A stretch of 64,000 nucleotides of DNA from Anaerostipes sp. MSJ-23. GTDB taxonomy: Bacteria; Bacillota; Clostridia; Lachnospirales; Lachnospiraceae. Numbering within the stretch: position 1 is the stretch's first letter; each line of letters begins with the position of its first letter. A program made the position numbers and the translations under genes. Under the pieces are notes generated by a model that saw only the letters and a program-made list of their open reading frames with translations, did not search any database and had not been told where the DNA came from. Location of the stretch: positions 1-64,000 of the forward strand of contig NZ_JAHLPY010000014.1 of NCBI RefSeq assembly GCF_018918155.1, in the 5' to 3' direction. Below, piece after piece: positions 26,747 to 36,497 of this stretch.

Positions 26747-28234
26747 TTAATATTTTGCTGTTTTTGGTGGAATAAAATCATCTGCTTCTTTCACAAATTT
26801 CTTAACCTGTGCTCCTGCTTTTACAATTGGAATATTCGTTCCTGCTCCTGCAACACATCCGCCCGGACATCCCATTCCCTCAATCAGATATCCATTCTTT
26901 CTTCCAGCTTTCGCTTGAAGTAACATCTTCTTACATTCTGCAAGACCTTCCACATGATCGATTTTAATTTCAGTACCTGGATAATATTCCTTAATACATG
27001 CCTCAATTGCTCCAGCAACGCCACCAGCTACGGCATATCCTCTTCCTGCTCCAAAGGCATCGTTTAATTCCTCTTCTTTATCATAGGTATTAAAATCAAT
27101 CTCTTTTGCCTCAAACATTGCAGAAAGTTCTTCAAATGTAATAACAAAATCAACTTCACTTCGTACAGACTTTCTGGATGCTTCCAATTTCTTTGCTACA
27201 CATGGGCCTACAAAGACAATCTTTGCATCTGGCTCTGCATCTTTGACGGCTCTTGCTGTTGCTACCATTGGTGTTAATGCGTTAGAAATCTGATCAATCA
27301 CTTCAGGAAAATATTTCTTTCCAAGCATAGACCAAGATGGACAACAGGAAGTTAACAAAAATGGAACTTCTCCTGTTGCAACTCCCTTTGCATAATGTTC
27401 TGCTTCTTCCAGAGCCCCTGCATCTGCACCAACTGCAACTTCCCATACATCTGCAAATCCAAGATCAAGAAGCGCCGCTTTAATTTTATTTGGTGTTGCC
27501 TTCGGTCCAAATTGCCCAACAAAAGCTGGTGCTAGAATCGCAATTACTTTATTTCCTTCTCTCATTGACTTGATCAACTGATAAATCTGAGATTTATCAG
27601 CAATGGCTCCAAATGGACAGCTAACCATACACATACCACAAGTAACACATTTATCCGGATTAATATAGGCACGTCCTGCATAATCATTCTCAATCGCACC
27701 GACGCCGCATGCAACCTCACAAGGTCTTCTTCTTTCATGAATAGCGCCGTATGGACAGACTTTTCTACACTGACCACATTTAATACATTTATCCTGGTCA
27801 ATATAAGAATATCCATCAACAAAGCTGATTGCTTTCTTTGGACATACTTCCATACAAGGATGGGCCATACATCCCTGACACTCTCCGCCGACCATAAAGG
27901 CTTTCTGCTTACATGCATTGCAGGCTGATGGAATCACCTGGAGAAGTGGCGGCTCATAATATTTTTCTGAAATATTACTTTCATCAATGCCTTTTGTAAT
28001 TCTCGCAGGTTTATCTGCCGGTCTTAATGACATTCCCATTGCAAGACGAATTCGTTCTCCGACAATTGCACGTTCTCTGTAAACGCTGTCACGATATTTT
28101 GCAATTTCTCCAGGAACAATCTTGTACGGCAGATCCTCAATCTTATTAAGGTCTTTATTCTCATAAGCAAATTTTGCAATTTCTTTAAATACCTGTTTCC
28201 GTACTGTGCGTACAGGCGTTTCTATTCCTCGCAT
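26747..28234 (-). CDS. [FeFe] hydrogenase, group B-like, with ferredoxin domains
   Basis: A 495-aa cytoplasmic enzyme. After an N-terminal region with a Cys group (ACNACKQ, GECQGCMAHPCMEVCP) come two 4Fe-4S clusters (CIKCGQCRKVCP and CVTCGMCMVSCP). The H-cluster domain shows L1 TSCCPSW, L2 FVGPCVAKK and L3 EGMGCPGGCVAG, so the diiron site ligands and the proton-relay Cys are present. The variant L2/L3 and four-cluster layout fit the group B monomeric hydrogenases of Clostridia. It would evolve or take up H2 with ferredoxin. No maturase genes are nearby. It stands alone with its own terminator. Confidence 0.88.
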   Translation of the reverse strand: MRGIETPVRTVRKQVFKEIAKFAYENKDLNKIEDLPYKIVPGEIAKYRDSVYRERAIVGERIRLAMGMSLRPADKPARITKGIDESNISEKYYEPPLLQVIPSACNACKQKAFMVGGECQGCMAHPCMEVCPKKAISFVDGYSYIDQDKCIKCGQCRKVCPYGAIHERRRPCEVACGVGAIENDYAGRAYINPDKCVTCGMCMVSCPFGAIADKSQIYQLIKSMREGNKVIAILAPAFVGQFGPKATPNKIKAALLDLGFADVWEVAVGADAGALEEAEHYAKGVATGEVPFLLTSCCPSWSMLGKKYFPEVIDQISNALTPMVATARAVKDAEPDAKIVFVGPCVAKKLEASRKSVRSEVDFVITFEELSAMFEAKEIDFNTYDKEEELNDAFGAGRGYAVAGGVAGAIEACIKEYYPGTEIKIDHVEGLAECKKMLLQAKAGRKNGYLIEGMGCPGGCVAGAGTNIPIVKAGAQVKKFVKEADDFIPPKTAKY

Positions 28235-28379
28235 GACATCCTCCTTTAATGTTTGTTAAATAAAAAACAATTCTTTATATTATTTTACACTAAAAGAGTA
28301 GAAATTTAAATGCTTTTTTTGTATTTTTTGCATAAATTGCATGTACATAATTTTATACAAATTTTTTGTTAAAATAACG

Positions 28380-29018
28380 TTAAAATCCGCATAATTCCGT
28401 TATTTTTTGGAATGCATCTTTTATACCTCCAAGCTGGTTAATTAGTCCGCATTCTACCGCTTGTTCACCCGTTAAAATAGTACCTGCATCCTTGATCTGT
28501 TCGCCTATGGCGAGCATTTTATCTTCTACTTCTTGTTGTGACATACAAGAATGATCGCTAATAAATGCAGTGATTCGATCCTGAATCTTTTCAAGATTTC
28601 GATAACTTTGAATCACACCAATAAAAGTTCCACCTGTTCTTACCGGATGAAGCATCATGGTAGCACTTTTTACAATAAATGAATAATCTGCTGCCACTGC
28701 GAGCGGAACACCGATCGAATGACTGCCGCCAAGGACAAGAGACACTGTTGGTTTGCTTAATGATGCAATCATTTCTGCCAATGCAAGCCCACATTCTACA
28801 TCTCCGCCAATCGTATTAATTAAAATCAGCACTCCTTTGATTTTTTCATCCTGTTCTACTTTTGCAAGTATTGGTATCATATGTTCATATTTCGTCGTCT
28901 TAGCATTCTGAGATGCAACCTGATGTCCTTCGATTTCCCCAATGATCGTCATCACATGAATTCCATGTTCATCCATCGTTCCATATTCCTGAATCTCTTT
29001 TCTTTGTTCTTCTTCCAT
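28380..29018 (-). CDS. tepA: ClpP-family serine protease TepA-like
   Basis: A 212-aa ClpP-fold peptidase. The nucleophile Ser lies in GGSHSIGVPLAVAAD, the catalytic His in MMLHPVRTGGTFIG and an Asp follows in the helical region; INTIGGDVECGLALAEMI is the substrate-groove strand. It lacks the ClpX/ClpC docking features of ClpP and resembles TepA/YmfB, which sits near spoIIIE in B. subtilis, as here. The substrate is not known. Confidence 0.83.
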   Translation of the reverse strand: MEEEQRKEIQEYGTMDEHGIHVMTIIGEIEGHQVASQNAKTTKYEHMIPILAKVEQDEKIKGVLILINTIGGDVECGLALAEMIASLSKPTVSLVLGGSHSIGVPLAVAADYSFIVKSATMMLHPVRTGGTFIGVIQSYRNLEKIQDRITAFISDHSCMSQQEVEDKMLAIGEQIKDAGTILTGEQAVECGLINQLGGIKDAFQKITELCGF

Positions 29019-29041
29019 GATTTTAAAACCTCCGTGATCTA

Positions 29042-29070
29042 AAAAAAGGAAGCAAAATTGCTTCCTTTTT
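29042..29070 (-). terminator. Terminator of pyc
   Basis: AAAAAGGAAGCAA/TTGCTTCCTTTTT, a perfect 13-bp stem flanked by A and T runs, between pyc and tepA. Confidence 0.88.
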
Positions 29071-29093
29071 TAGTCTCTTCCACCGAAAAATTT

Positions 29094-32000
29094 TTATTCA
29101 TCAATTTCAAAAGAAATTAGCAGATCTTCTTGATTGACCTGTTCGCCTTCTTTTACATAAATCTTATCAACTTTACCATTTACTTTTGATACAACCGTTG
29201 TTTCCATCTTCATAGCTTCTACTGTCATCAACGGCATATTTACAGTAACTTCGTCACCTTCACGTACCATAACTTTTCCAACAGTTCCAGGAATTGTAGA
29301 GCCAAGATGAGCAGGATTTGTTTTATCTGCTTTTACTCTGCGGTCTGTCTTAACTTCCAGATTCTTATCAAGAATACGAATTTCACGAATAGATCCATTT
29401 ACTTCAAAATCAAGCAGACGATATCCTTCCTGATCTGGTTCTGACATATCAATAAATTTAATGATCAGATATTTACCTTCATCCAATCTTAAAGTTGTTT
29501 CTTCTCCTTTTCTTAATCCATAGAAGTATACATGACTTTCAAGGCCTGTAACATCATTATATGCTTCAAAATGTCTACAGTAATCTTCATATACTTTTGG
29601 ATATAAAGCATAACTTAATGCTTTCTGGCGAAGAACATCTGGATCTTCCATATTTTCCATATAGAAGTTTTCCTTTAATCCCTTCTTAATATATTCAAAG
29701 TCTTCATCTGGAAGAAGACTTCCAGGACGAACACTGATTGGCTTCTTATCTTTTAAGACAATTTTTTGTAATTCTTCTGGGAATCCACCTTCTGGCTGTC
29801 CAATCATACCCTCAAAGTATTCTACAACTGAATCTGGATAAGATAAGTCTTTTCCCTCTGTCAAAATATTTTCTTTTGTCAGACCATTCTTAAACATAAA
29901 GATCGCAAAATCACCAACAACTTTGGAAGATGGAGTAACTTTTACGATATTTCCAAGTAATTGGTTTGCATCTTTGTAAAGTCCCTTAATTTCCTCAAAG
30001 TTTTCTGCAGCACCCATTTCTTTTACCTGTGCTAACAGATTTGAATACTGTCCACCAGGAATCTCATATTTATAGATTTCTGTATTTGGTGCATCCATTC
30101 CACTTTCAAATTGTTTATAAATTGGACGAATTCTTGCATAGTACTGACTTAATTCTGTTAATTCATCTGTATCAAGTCCGGTATCACGTTCTGTTCCTTT
30201 TAATGCTTCCACAAGGGAATTCATACAAGGGTTACTTGTCATGGAACTCATAGAGCCGATGGCACAATCCGCAATATCAAGTCCTGCTTCTGAAGCCATT
30301 AAGAGTGTGCTAACTCCATTTCCAGTAGAATCATGTGTATGTAAATTTACTGGAATCTTTAATTCTTCTTTTAATGCACTAATTAATTTCTTCGCTGCAT
30401 AAGGTTTTACAAGACCTGCCATATCTTTAATTGTAAAGATATGAACACCAAGGCTTTCTAATTCTTTTGCTTTTCTTACATAATAATCCAATGTATATTT
30501 TGTTTCATTTGGATCTGTAATATCTCCAGTATAGCAAATTGTACCTTCTACGATCTTTCCTGTCTTTAATGCTTCTTCGATTGGCATCTTCATATTTTCT
30601 ACCCAGTTTAAGCTGTCAAAAATACGGAAAACATCAACACCTTTTTCAGATGCTTCATTAATAAATGCTTTTACAACATTGTCTGGATAGTTGCTATATC
30701 CAACGGCATTGGATGCACGAAGTAACATCTGAATCAATGTATTTGGCATGTGCTGTCTTAACAGTTTCAGTCTCTTCCATGGAGATTCTTTTAAGAAACG
30801 GTAAGCCGTATCATAGGTAGCACCACCCCATGCTTCTACAGAAAATGCATTTTGCATAAATGCATTTGTTGCATCGGAAGCACCTATCAAATCTTTAGTT
30901 CTCATACGGGTTGCCATTAAAGACTGCTGCGCGTCACGCATCGTTGTATCCGTAATATATAATTTCTTCTCTCCTAAAATACTCTGTGTAAAGTCTTTTG
31001 CACCCATCGCAAGGAATTTATCTCTTGCACCATAGATTTCTTTTGTTTCATCATATTTTGGAAGAGTTCTTGCCTCGAAATCCGGTTTATCAAGGACTGC
31101 TTTCTGCACATTTACCATCTTATTTCCAAGGAATTCCAAAATCTTTGTTGCCCTATCCTGGCTTTCTGGAAGAAGGAAAAGTTCTGGTGTATCTTCAATA
31201 AATGTTGTATAACATTTTCCCTCGCGGAATGTTTCATGATTTAAAACGTTAATCAAAAATGGAATATTTGTCTTAACACCACGAATTCTTGTTTCCTTTA
31301 AAACACGAATGGATTTATCTACGGCTCTTTCAAAAGTTCTATCATGAGAAATTGCTTTTACAAGCAAACTATCATAATATGGTGTAATTTCTGCTCCTGC
31401 ATAGGCATTTCCACCATCTAGACGAATTCCATTACCTGCCCCAGAACGATATACAGAAATTCTTCCTGTATCCGGGAGGAAATTGTTCATTGGATCTTCT
31501 GTTGTAATACGTGTCTGAATCGAATATCCATTGCAATGAATATCATCCTGAGATTTGATTCCGATTTCAACAGAATCCAGTGGATAGCCTTCTGCAACAA
31601 GAATCTGTGTTTGTACGATATCAATTCCTGTCACCATTTCTGTAATAGTATGCTCTACCTGAACACGAGGATTCATTTCGATAAAGTATGCATTGTTATC
31701 TGCATCTACAAGGAATTCCAATGTTCCTGCATTTTTATATCCAACATGTTTTGCAAGACGAATTGATGCATCAAAAATCTGCTGTCTAACATTTTCTGGT
31801 ACGCTAAATGCCGGCGCATATTCTACAACTTTTTGATGCCTTCTCTGTACAGAGCAGTCACGATCATATAAATGTACAACATGTCCATACTCATCCCCAA
31901 TAATCTGAACTTCAATATGTTTTGGGCTCTTTAAATATTTTTCCACGAAGATCTGGTCATCACCAAATGCTTTCTTGGATTCATCTCTGGCTTCTGCATA

Positions 32001-32555
32001 TTCTTTTGGCATTTCTTCTGCAGAGTGAACGATACGCATACCACGTCCTCCACCACCATTAGAAGCCTTTAACATTACAGGATATCCTACCTGATCTGCA
32101 ATCTTTGTTACTTCCTCTAATCCGTGAACTGCATGATCAACACCGGGAATAATCGGTACATCTGCTTCAATTGCCATTTGTTTAGAAGAAATCTTGTCTC
32201 CCATTTTTCGCATCAAGCTTGAAGATGGTCCGATAAATGTAATCCCATTTTTCTCGCAAGCATCTACAAAATCAGGATTCTCTGATAAAAAACCATATCC
32301 TGGATGAATCGCATCAACATTTTTCTCTTTTGCAATTCGAATAATTGTCTTAATATCCAAGTAAGCATCAATTGGTCCTTTATCTGGATTTAACTGATAA
32401 GACTCATCTGCTTTCGAACGGAACAAAGCATATCGGTCTTCCTTTGAGTAAATACCGACTGTTGTAATTCCAAGTTCGCTCAAGGCACGAAAGACCCTGA
32501 TCGCGATTTCACCACGATTGGCAACCAGTACTTTTTTGAACTTTTTTATCTCCAT
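29094..32555 (-). CDS. pyc: Pyruvate carboxylase
   Basis: Biotin enzyme that carboxylates pyruvate to oxaloacetate. A single 1153-aa chain holds the biotin carboxylase domain (about 1-450; ATP-grasp motif SNGGGGRGMR), the carboxyltransferase TIM barrel (about 530-800; DTTMRDAQQS, LHTHDSTGNG) and a C-terminal biotinyl domain with VEAMKMET. This one-chain form is the standard bacterial Pyc. It has its own promoter, a palindromic operator-like element just upstream and a strong terminator. Confidence 0.97.
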   Translation of the reverse strand: MEIKKFKKVLVANRGEIAIRVFRALSELGITTVGIYSKEDRYALFRSKADESYQLNPDKGPIDAYLDIKTIIRIAKEKNVDAIHPGYGFLSENPDFVDACEKNGITFIGPSSSLMRKMGDKISSKQMAIEADVPIIPGVDHAVHGLEEVTKIADQVGYPVMLKASNGGGGRGMRIVHSAEEMPKEYAEARDESKKAFGDDQIFVEKYLKSPKHIEVQIIGDEYGHVVHLYDRDCSVQRRHQKVVEYAPAFSVPENVRQQIFDASIRLAKHVGYKNAGTLEFLVDADNNAYFIEMNPRVQVEHTITEMVTGIDIVQTQILVAEGYPLDSVEIGIKSQDDIHCNGYSIQTRITTEDPMNNFLPDTGRISVYRSGAGNGIRLDGGNAYAGAEITPYYDSLLVKAISHDRTFERAVDKSIRVLKETRIRGVKTNIPFLINVLNHETFREGKCYTTFIEDTPELFLLPESQDRATKILEFLGNKMVNVQKAVLDKPDFEARTLPKYDETKEIYGARDKFLAMGAKDFTQSILGEKKLYITDTTMRDAQQSLMATRMRTKDLIGASDATNAFMQNAFSVEAWGGATYDTAYRFLKESPWKRLKLLRQHMPNTLIQMLLRASNAVGYSNYPDNVVKAFINEASEKGVDVFRIFDSLNWVENMKMPIEEALKTGKIVEGTICYTGDITDPNETKYTLDYYVRKAKELESLGVHIFTIKDMAGLVKPYAAKKLISALKEELKIPVNLHTHDSTGNGVSTLLMASEAGLDIADCAIGSMSSMTSNPCMNSLVEALKGTERDTGLDTDELTELSQYYARIRPIYKQFESGMDAPNTEIYKYEIPGGQYSNLLAQVKEMGAAENFEEIKGLYKDANQLLGNIVKVTPSSKVVGDFAIFMFKNGLTKENILTEGKDLSYPDSVVEYFEGMIGQPEGGFPEELQKIVLKDKKPISVRPGSLLPDEDFEYIKKGLKENFYMENMEDPDVLRQKALSYALYPKVYEDYCRHFEAYNDVTGLESHVYFYGLRKGEETTLRLDEGKYLIIKFIDMSEPDQEGYRLLDFEVNGSIREIRILDKNLEVKTDRRVKADKTNPAHLGSTIPGTVGKVMVREGDEVTVNMPLMTVEAMKMETTVVSKVNGKVDKIYVKEGEQVNQEDLLISFEIDE

Positions 32556-32573
32556 GGTCTAAACTCCTTTTCA

Positions 32574-32634
32574 TTTTGTATATACAAAATTGTATTTTGT
32601 ACATGATTATATCTTAAAAATCTTAATTTTTCAA
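32574..32634 (-). promoter_or_regulatory. pyc promoter with palindromic operator
   Basis: Promoter on the minus strand: TTGAAA (32629-32634), 17-nt spacer, TATAAT (32606-32611). Just downstream lies the perfect 16-bp palindrome TTTTGTATATACAAAA (32574-32589), and its right half is reused in TACAAAA-N5-TTTTGTA extending to about 32600. A repressor or dual-site regulator, for example of GntR type, is inferred. Confidence 0.7.
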
Positions 32635-32644
32635 TAAGTATATG

Positions 32645-32684
32645 AAAAAAGGACCCCCTTTCCTTAAAAGAAAAGGAGTCCCCT
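32645..32684 (-). terminator. Terminator of the queA-cmk-ispH operon
   Basis: GGACTCCTTTTC pairs with GGAAAGGGGGTCC through G-U wobble, followed on the minus strand by TTTTTT, just after the ispH-rpsA gene. Confidence 0.75.
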
Positions 32685-32696
32685 TACTATTTTTTC

Positions 32697-34595
32697 TTAT
32701 TCTTCTGCCTTATCTTCGTCTGTCAATAATGCTTTCATGCTTAAGCTGATTTTCTTTTCATCTTTCTTGAAATCAACAACTTTTGCTGTGATTTCCTGTC
32801 CAACGCTTAATACATCAGATGGCTTATCAATATGTTCTTTTGCAATCTGAGAAACATGAAGTAATGCATCAATTCCAGATTCCAGCTCAACAAAAGCACC
32901 AAAATCTGTCATACGTGCAACTTTACCAGTTACAACATTTCCTACTTTGTATTTTTCTTCTGCTGTTAACCATGGATTCTCTTCTGGGAATTTTAAGCTT
33001 AACGCAATCTTTTCACCCTGAATATCTTTAATCAGGACTGTTACTTTATCTCCAATATTGAATACTTTCTTAGGATTCTCAACACGTCCCCAAGACATTT
33101 CAGAAATATGAAGCAGACCATCTGCTCCTCCTAAGTCAATGAATGCACCGAAGTCTGTTACATTTTTAACAACTCCGTCAATCTTCATTCCAACTTCGAT
33201 CTTTTCAAATAATTCTTTCTGTTTTTCTTTCTTAGCAGCAACTAATAACTGTTTACGGTCACCAATCACTCTTCTCTTACGAGGATTAAACTCACTAATA
33301 ACGAATTCAATTTCCTGACCTTCATATTTTTTGAGATCTCTTTCATAAGAATCAGATACAAGGCTTGCAGGGATAAATACACGTGCTTCATCGATCAGAA
33401 CGCTTAATCCACCATCTAATACCTGTGCAACTGGTGCTTTTAACACTTCTTTGTTTTCATAAGCTTCTTCCAGGCGTTTATTACCTTTCTCTGCTGCCAG
33501 CCTCTTATAAGTAAGAAGAACCTGTCCTTCTCCATCATTTACCTTCAGGACTTTTGTCTCCATTTTATCACCAACTTTGGCAACTGTTGTTAAATCCACG
33601 TTGGCAGAATCATTAGAGTATTCATTTCTTGTCAAAATACCATCTGCTTTGTATCCGATATTCAGGATAATTTCATCTGGTTTTACATCAATGACTGTAC
33701 CTTCTACTACCTCTCCATTATGAATCGTAACTAAACTTTCCTCTAATAATTGTTCAAAACTCTTTTCTGTCATGCTAGCATGAACCTCCTTGATAATTTT
33801 CTGTGGGGTTGAGGCCCCCGCTGTAATACCTACCTTACCAATCGATTCAAAAGGCTTTAAATCCAGGTCTTTAAGTGTCTGTACAAAAAACGTATTTTTG
33901 CATTCCTTATTGCTGATTTCAAATAACTTCTGGCTGTTAGAGCTATGCTTGTCTCCTATCACAATCATCGCATCTACATTCGCAGCTATAGACTTCGCTT
34001 CCATTTGACGCTCTTCTGTGGCATTACATATCGTATTACATACTTCTATATCATAACCCTTTTGGCTGATAATTTCAACTAAATCTTTAAATTTCTTGTA
34101 ATTAAATGTCGTTTGTGAAACTAGACAGGCTGGTCCGGAAAGTGTCATTTCTTTTACATCTTCCATATTTGCTATGATTTCCACTTTGCCGTTGCACCAT
34201 CCACGAATCCCTTCTACCTCTGGATGTTCTGCACTTCCAACAATAATAATCTTTTTTCCTTCCTCACTTGCCTTTTGTACTACTTTGTGTATTTTTTTTA
34301 CAAATGGGCAAGTCGCATCTACCAACGTCAAACCTTTTTTCTCGATTAAATCATAAATTTCTTTTGCAACTCCATGAGAACGAATGATCACCGTTCCTTT
34401 TTCAAGATGTTCCAATTCCTCTTTTGTCCGAAGCACAGAAACTCCTTTTTTTTCAAGATCTGAAACAACCTGTTCATTATGTATGATAGGTCCATAGGTA
34501 TAAACATTTTCTTTTCCAGCTTCTTTATATACGGTATCAACCGCACGTTTCACTCCAAAGCAAAATCCTGCTGTTTTTGCTAAAATAACTTCCAT
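32697..34595 (-). CDS. ispH: Bifunctional IspH (HMBPP reductase) / S1 RNA-binding protein
   Basis: A 632-aa fusion seen in Clostridia. IspH (1-285) is a 4Fe-4S enzyme making IPP and DMAPP from HMBPP; cluster Cys are in AGFCFGVKR, ATCPFVKK and NTICNATEERQ. Residues 300-630 hold four S1 OB-fold repeats; the last two carry the standard DFGAF and LLHIS/LLHVS motifs, the first two are divergent. The S1 half is a homolog of ribosomal protein S1 and may act in translation. It starts 10 nt after cmk, the last gene of the operon. Confidence 0.94.
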   Translation of the reverse strand: MEVILAKTAGFCFGVKRAVDTVYKEAGKENVYTYGPIIHNEQVVSDLEKKGVSVLRTKEELEHLEKGTVIIRSHGVAKEIYDLIEKKGLTLVDATCPFVKKIHKVVQKASEEGKKIIIVGSAEHPEVEGIRGWCNGKVEIIANMEDVKEMTLSGPACLVSQTTFNYKKFKDLVEIISQKGYDIEVCNTICNATEERQMEAKSIAANVDAMIVIGDKHSSNSQKLFEISNKECKNTFFVQTLKDLDLKPFESIGKVGITAGASTPQKIIKEVHASMTEKSFEQLLEESLVTIHNGEVVEGTVIDVKPDEIILNIGYKADGILTRNEYSNDSANVDLTTVAKVGDKMETKVLKVNDGEGQVLLTYKRLAAEKGNKRLEEAYENKEVLKAPVAQVLDGGLSVLIDEARVFIPASLVSDSYERDLKKYEGQEIEFVISEFNPRKRRVIGDRKQLLVAAKKEKQKELFEKIEVGMKIDGVVKNVTDFGAFIDLGGADGLLHISEMSWGRVENPKKVFNIGDKVTVLIKDIQGEKIALSLKFPEENPWLTAEEKYKVGNVVTGKVARMTDFGAFVELESGIDALLHVSQIAKEHIDKPSDVLSVGQEITAKVVDFKKDEKKISLSMKALLTDEDKAEE

Positions 34596-34605
34596 ATTTC
34601 CTCCG

Positions 34606-35268
34606 CTATTTCACTTTTTCAAATGCATCAATGACAGTATTGACAACCTCTTCAATGGTCATATCAGATGAATCTACAAGTACAGCATCTTCTGCTTTCT
34701 TTAATGGTGCAATCTCACGTTCCATATCCTGATGATCGCGGACAATAATATCTTGTTCAATCTGATCAAAATCAGCTTTAACTCCTTTTTCTACAAGTTC
34801 ATCATAGCGGCGTTTCGCTCTTACTTTTGATGATGCTGTCAAATAAATTTTCAAATCGGCATTTGGAAGTACATTTGTTCCGATATCTCTTCCATCCATC
34901 AGAATATTCGAAGTTTTGGCAAGATTTCTCTGAAGATCAAGAAGTGTTGCACGAACCATTTTATAAGCGGATGTCTTGGATGCCATATTTCCAACTTCTT
35001 CGGTTCGAATCTGTCCATTTACATTCTCTCCATTTAATAATACCTGTTGTATTCCATTTTCATAAGCAATGCTTACATGAATATCTGGGCATGCCTGATT
35101 GATCGCATTTTCATCTGAAGGATCGATCTGATGCCTAATAAAATAAAGAGCCATCGCACGATACATTGCCCCTGTATCCACATAAATAAATTCAAGTTTC
35201 TTTGCAATTGTTTTTGCAATCGTACTTTTTCCTGCTCCTGCAGGACCATCAATTGCGATACTATACAT
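34606..35268 (-). CDS. cmk: Cytidylate kinase
   Basis: Phosphorylates CMP/dCMP. P-loop IDGPAGAGKSTIAK at the N-terminus, LMDGRDIGT and RAKRRYDELVEKG are family motifs. The start chosen is MYSIAIDGPAG at 35268, preceded by a strong AGGAGG; an upstream in-frame ATG has no ribosome site and overlaps the previous gene. 220 aa. It lies in the cmk-ispH order common in Clostridia. Confidence 0.95.
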   Translation of the reverse strand: MYSIAIDGPAGAGKSTIAKTIAKKLEFIYVDTGAMYRAMALYFIRHQIDPSDENAINQACPDIHVSIAYENGIQQVLLNGENVNGQIRTEEVGNMASKTSAYKMVRATLLDLQRNLAKTSNILMDGRDIGTNVLPNADLKIYLTASSKVRAKRRYDELVEKGVKADFDQIEQDIIVRDHQDMEREIAPLKKAEDAVLVDSSDMTIEEVVNTVIDAFEKVK

Positions 35269-35279
35269 AAGTTTTCCTC

Positions 35280-36497
35280 CTAATTCATACCTGCAAGATA
35301 TCCGGTTGACCATGCGATTTGAAGATTAAATCCACCAGTAACCGCATCCAGATCAAGCACTTCCCCTGCAAAATATAATCCTCTGATTTTCTTTGATTCC
35401 ATCGTTCCTGGATTAATTTCTTTTACATCCACACCTCCCTGTGTGATGATTGCTTCTTTAAATCCACGAACACCCGTAATAGTAAGTTCCATTCGTTTTA
35501 AAACAGAAACCAACTGTTGGCGTTCCTCTTTGGTAATCTCATTTACTTTTTTGTGTTCTGGAATTCCTGATAATTGTATTACAACAGGAATTAATTTTTT
35601 TGGTAAAAGATGATCCAGAGAATTTCCAAAATCCTTATTCATTACTTGTTGAAAATCTTTTAAAACACGATGATCTAACTGTTCTTTTGTAAGCGCCGGT
35701 TTTAAATCGATTAAAAATTTTAATTCTTTTCCTTGATATTGGCGAATATAACTACTTGCACTTAAAACAACCGGACCACTGATTCCAAAATGAGTAAATA
35801 GCATTTCTCCAAAATCTTCATACACTTTTTTTCCATCGGCACATAAGGTCACCCCAACATTTCGAAGCGATAATCCCATCAGCTTCTGGCAAAAGTCTTC
35901 TCGGATTTGAAATGGAACAAGTGCTGGTGTAAGTTTTGTCACCTTATGACCTACTTTCTTTGCAAAATCATATCCATCCCCGGTCGATCCTGTCGCTTGA
36001 TAGGACATCCCACCGGTTGTAACAATGATTTTATCTCCCATCACCGTATCTCCAGATTCCAGACGAACTCCACATGCCTGTTCTTCTTTTATGATTAATC
36101 CTTTTACTTTTGTATTCAAAAAAACTTTTACATGCTGCGCTTTTAATCCACGCTCTAACGCTGAAATAACATCGGAAGAATGATCCGATACCGGAAATAC
36201 ACGATTTCCACGCTCCACTTTTAATGGACATCCAAGTTCCTCAAACAATTCCATCACCATCTCATTAGAAAAAGAATAAAAACCGCTGTATAAAAATTCT
36301 TTATTCGTTACAACATGATCAAACAATTCTTCAATTTCACATGCATTGGTTACGTTACAACGTCCTTTTCCTGTAATAAACAATTTTTTCCCAAGTTTTT
36401 CATTTTTTTCATATAACAAGACCTGATTGCCTTCTTTTGCCGCCTGATAAGCCGCCATCATGCCGGCAGCTCCGCCACCGATAATGATTACTTTCAT
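35280..36497 (-). CDS. FAD-dependent oxidoreductase (HI0933/BaiN-like)
   Basis: A 405-aa flavoprotein with an N-terminal Rossmann motif VIIIGGGAAGMMAAYQAA and the family motif TGKGRCNVTNACE; the C-terminal FAD motif GLYFAGEVLDLDAVTGGFNLQ is present. Proteins of this HI0933 family are mostly of unknown substrate, while a related enzyme acts in bile acid reduction. It overlaps the aldo-keto reductase stop by one base (TAATG) and precedes cmk by 11 nt. Confidence 0.88.
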   Translation of the reverse strand: MKVIIIGGGAAGMMAAYQAAKEGNQVLLYEKNEKLGKKLFITGKGRCNVTNACEIEELFDHVVTNKEFLYSGFYSFSNEMVMELFEELGCPLKVERGNRVFPVSDHSSDVISALERGLKAQHVKVFLNTKVKGLIIKEEQACGVRLESGDTVMGDKIIVTTGGMSYQATGSTGDGYDFAKKVGHKVTKLTPALVPFQIREDFCQKLMGLSLRNVGVTLCADGKKVYEDFGEMLFTHFGISGPVVLSASSYIRQYQGKELKFLIDLKPALTKEQLDHRVLKDFQQVMNKDFGNSLDHLLPKKLIPVVIQLSGIPEHKKVNEITKEERQQLVSVLKRMELTITGVRGFKEAIITQGGVDVKEINPGTMESKKIRGLYFAGEVLDLDAVTGGFNLQIAWSTGYLAGMN

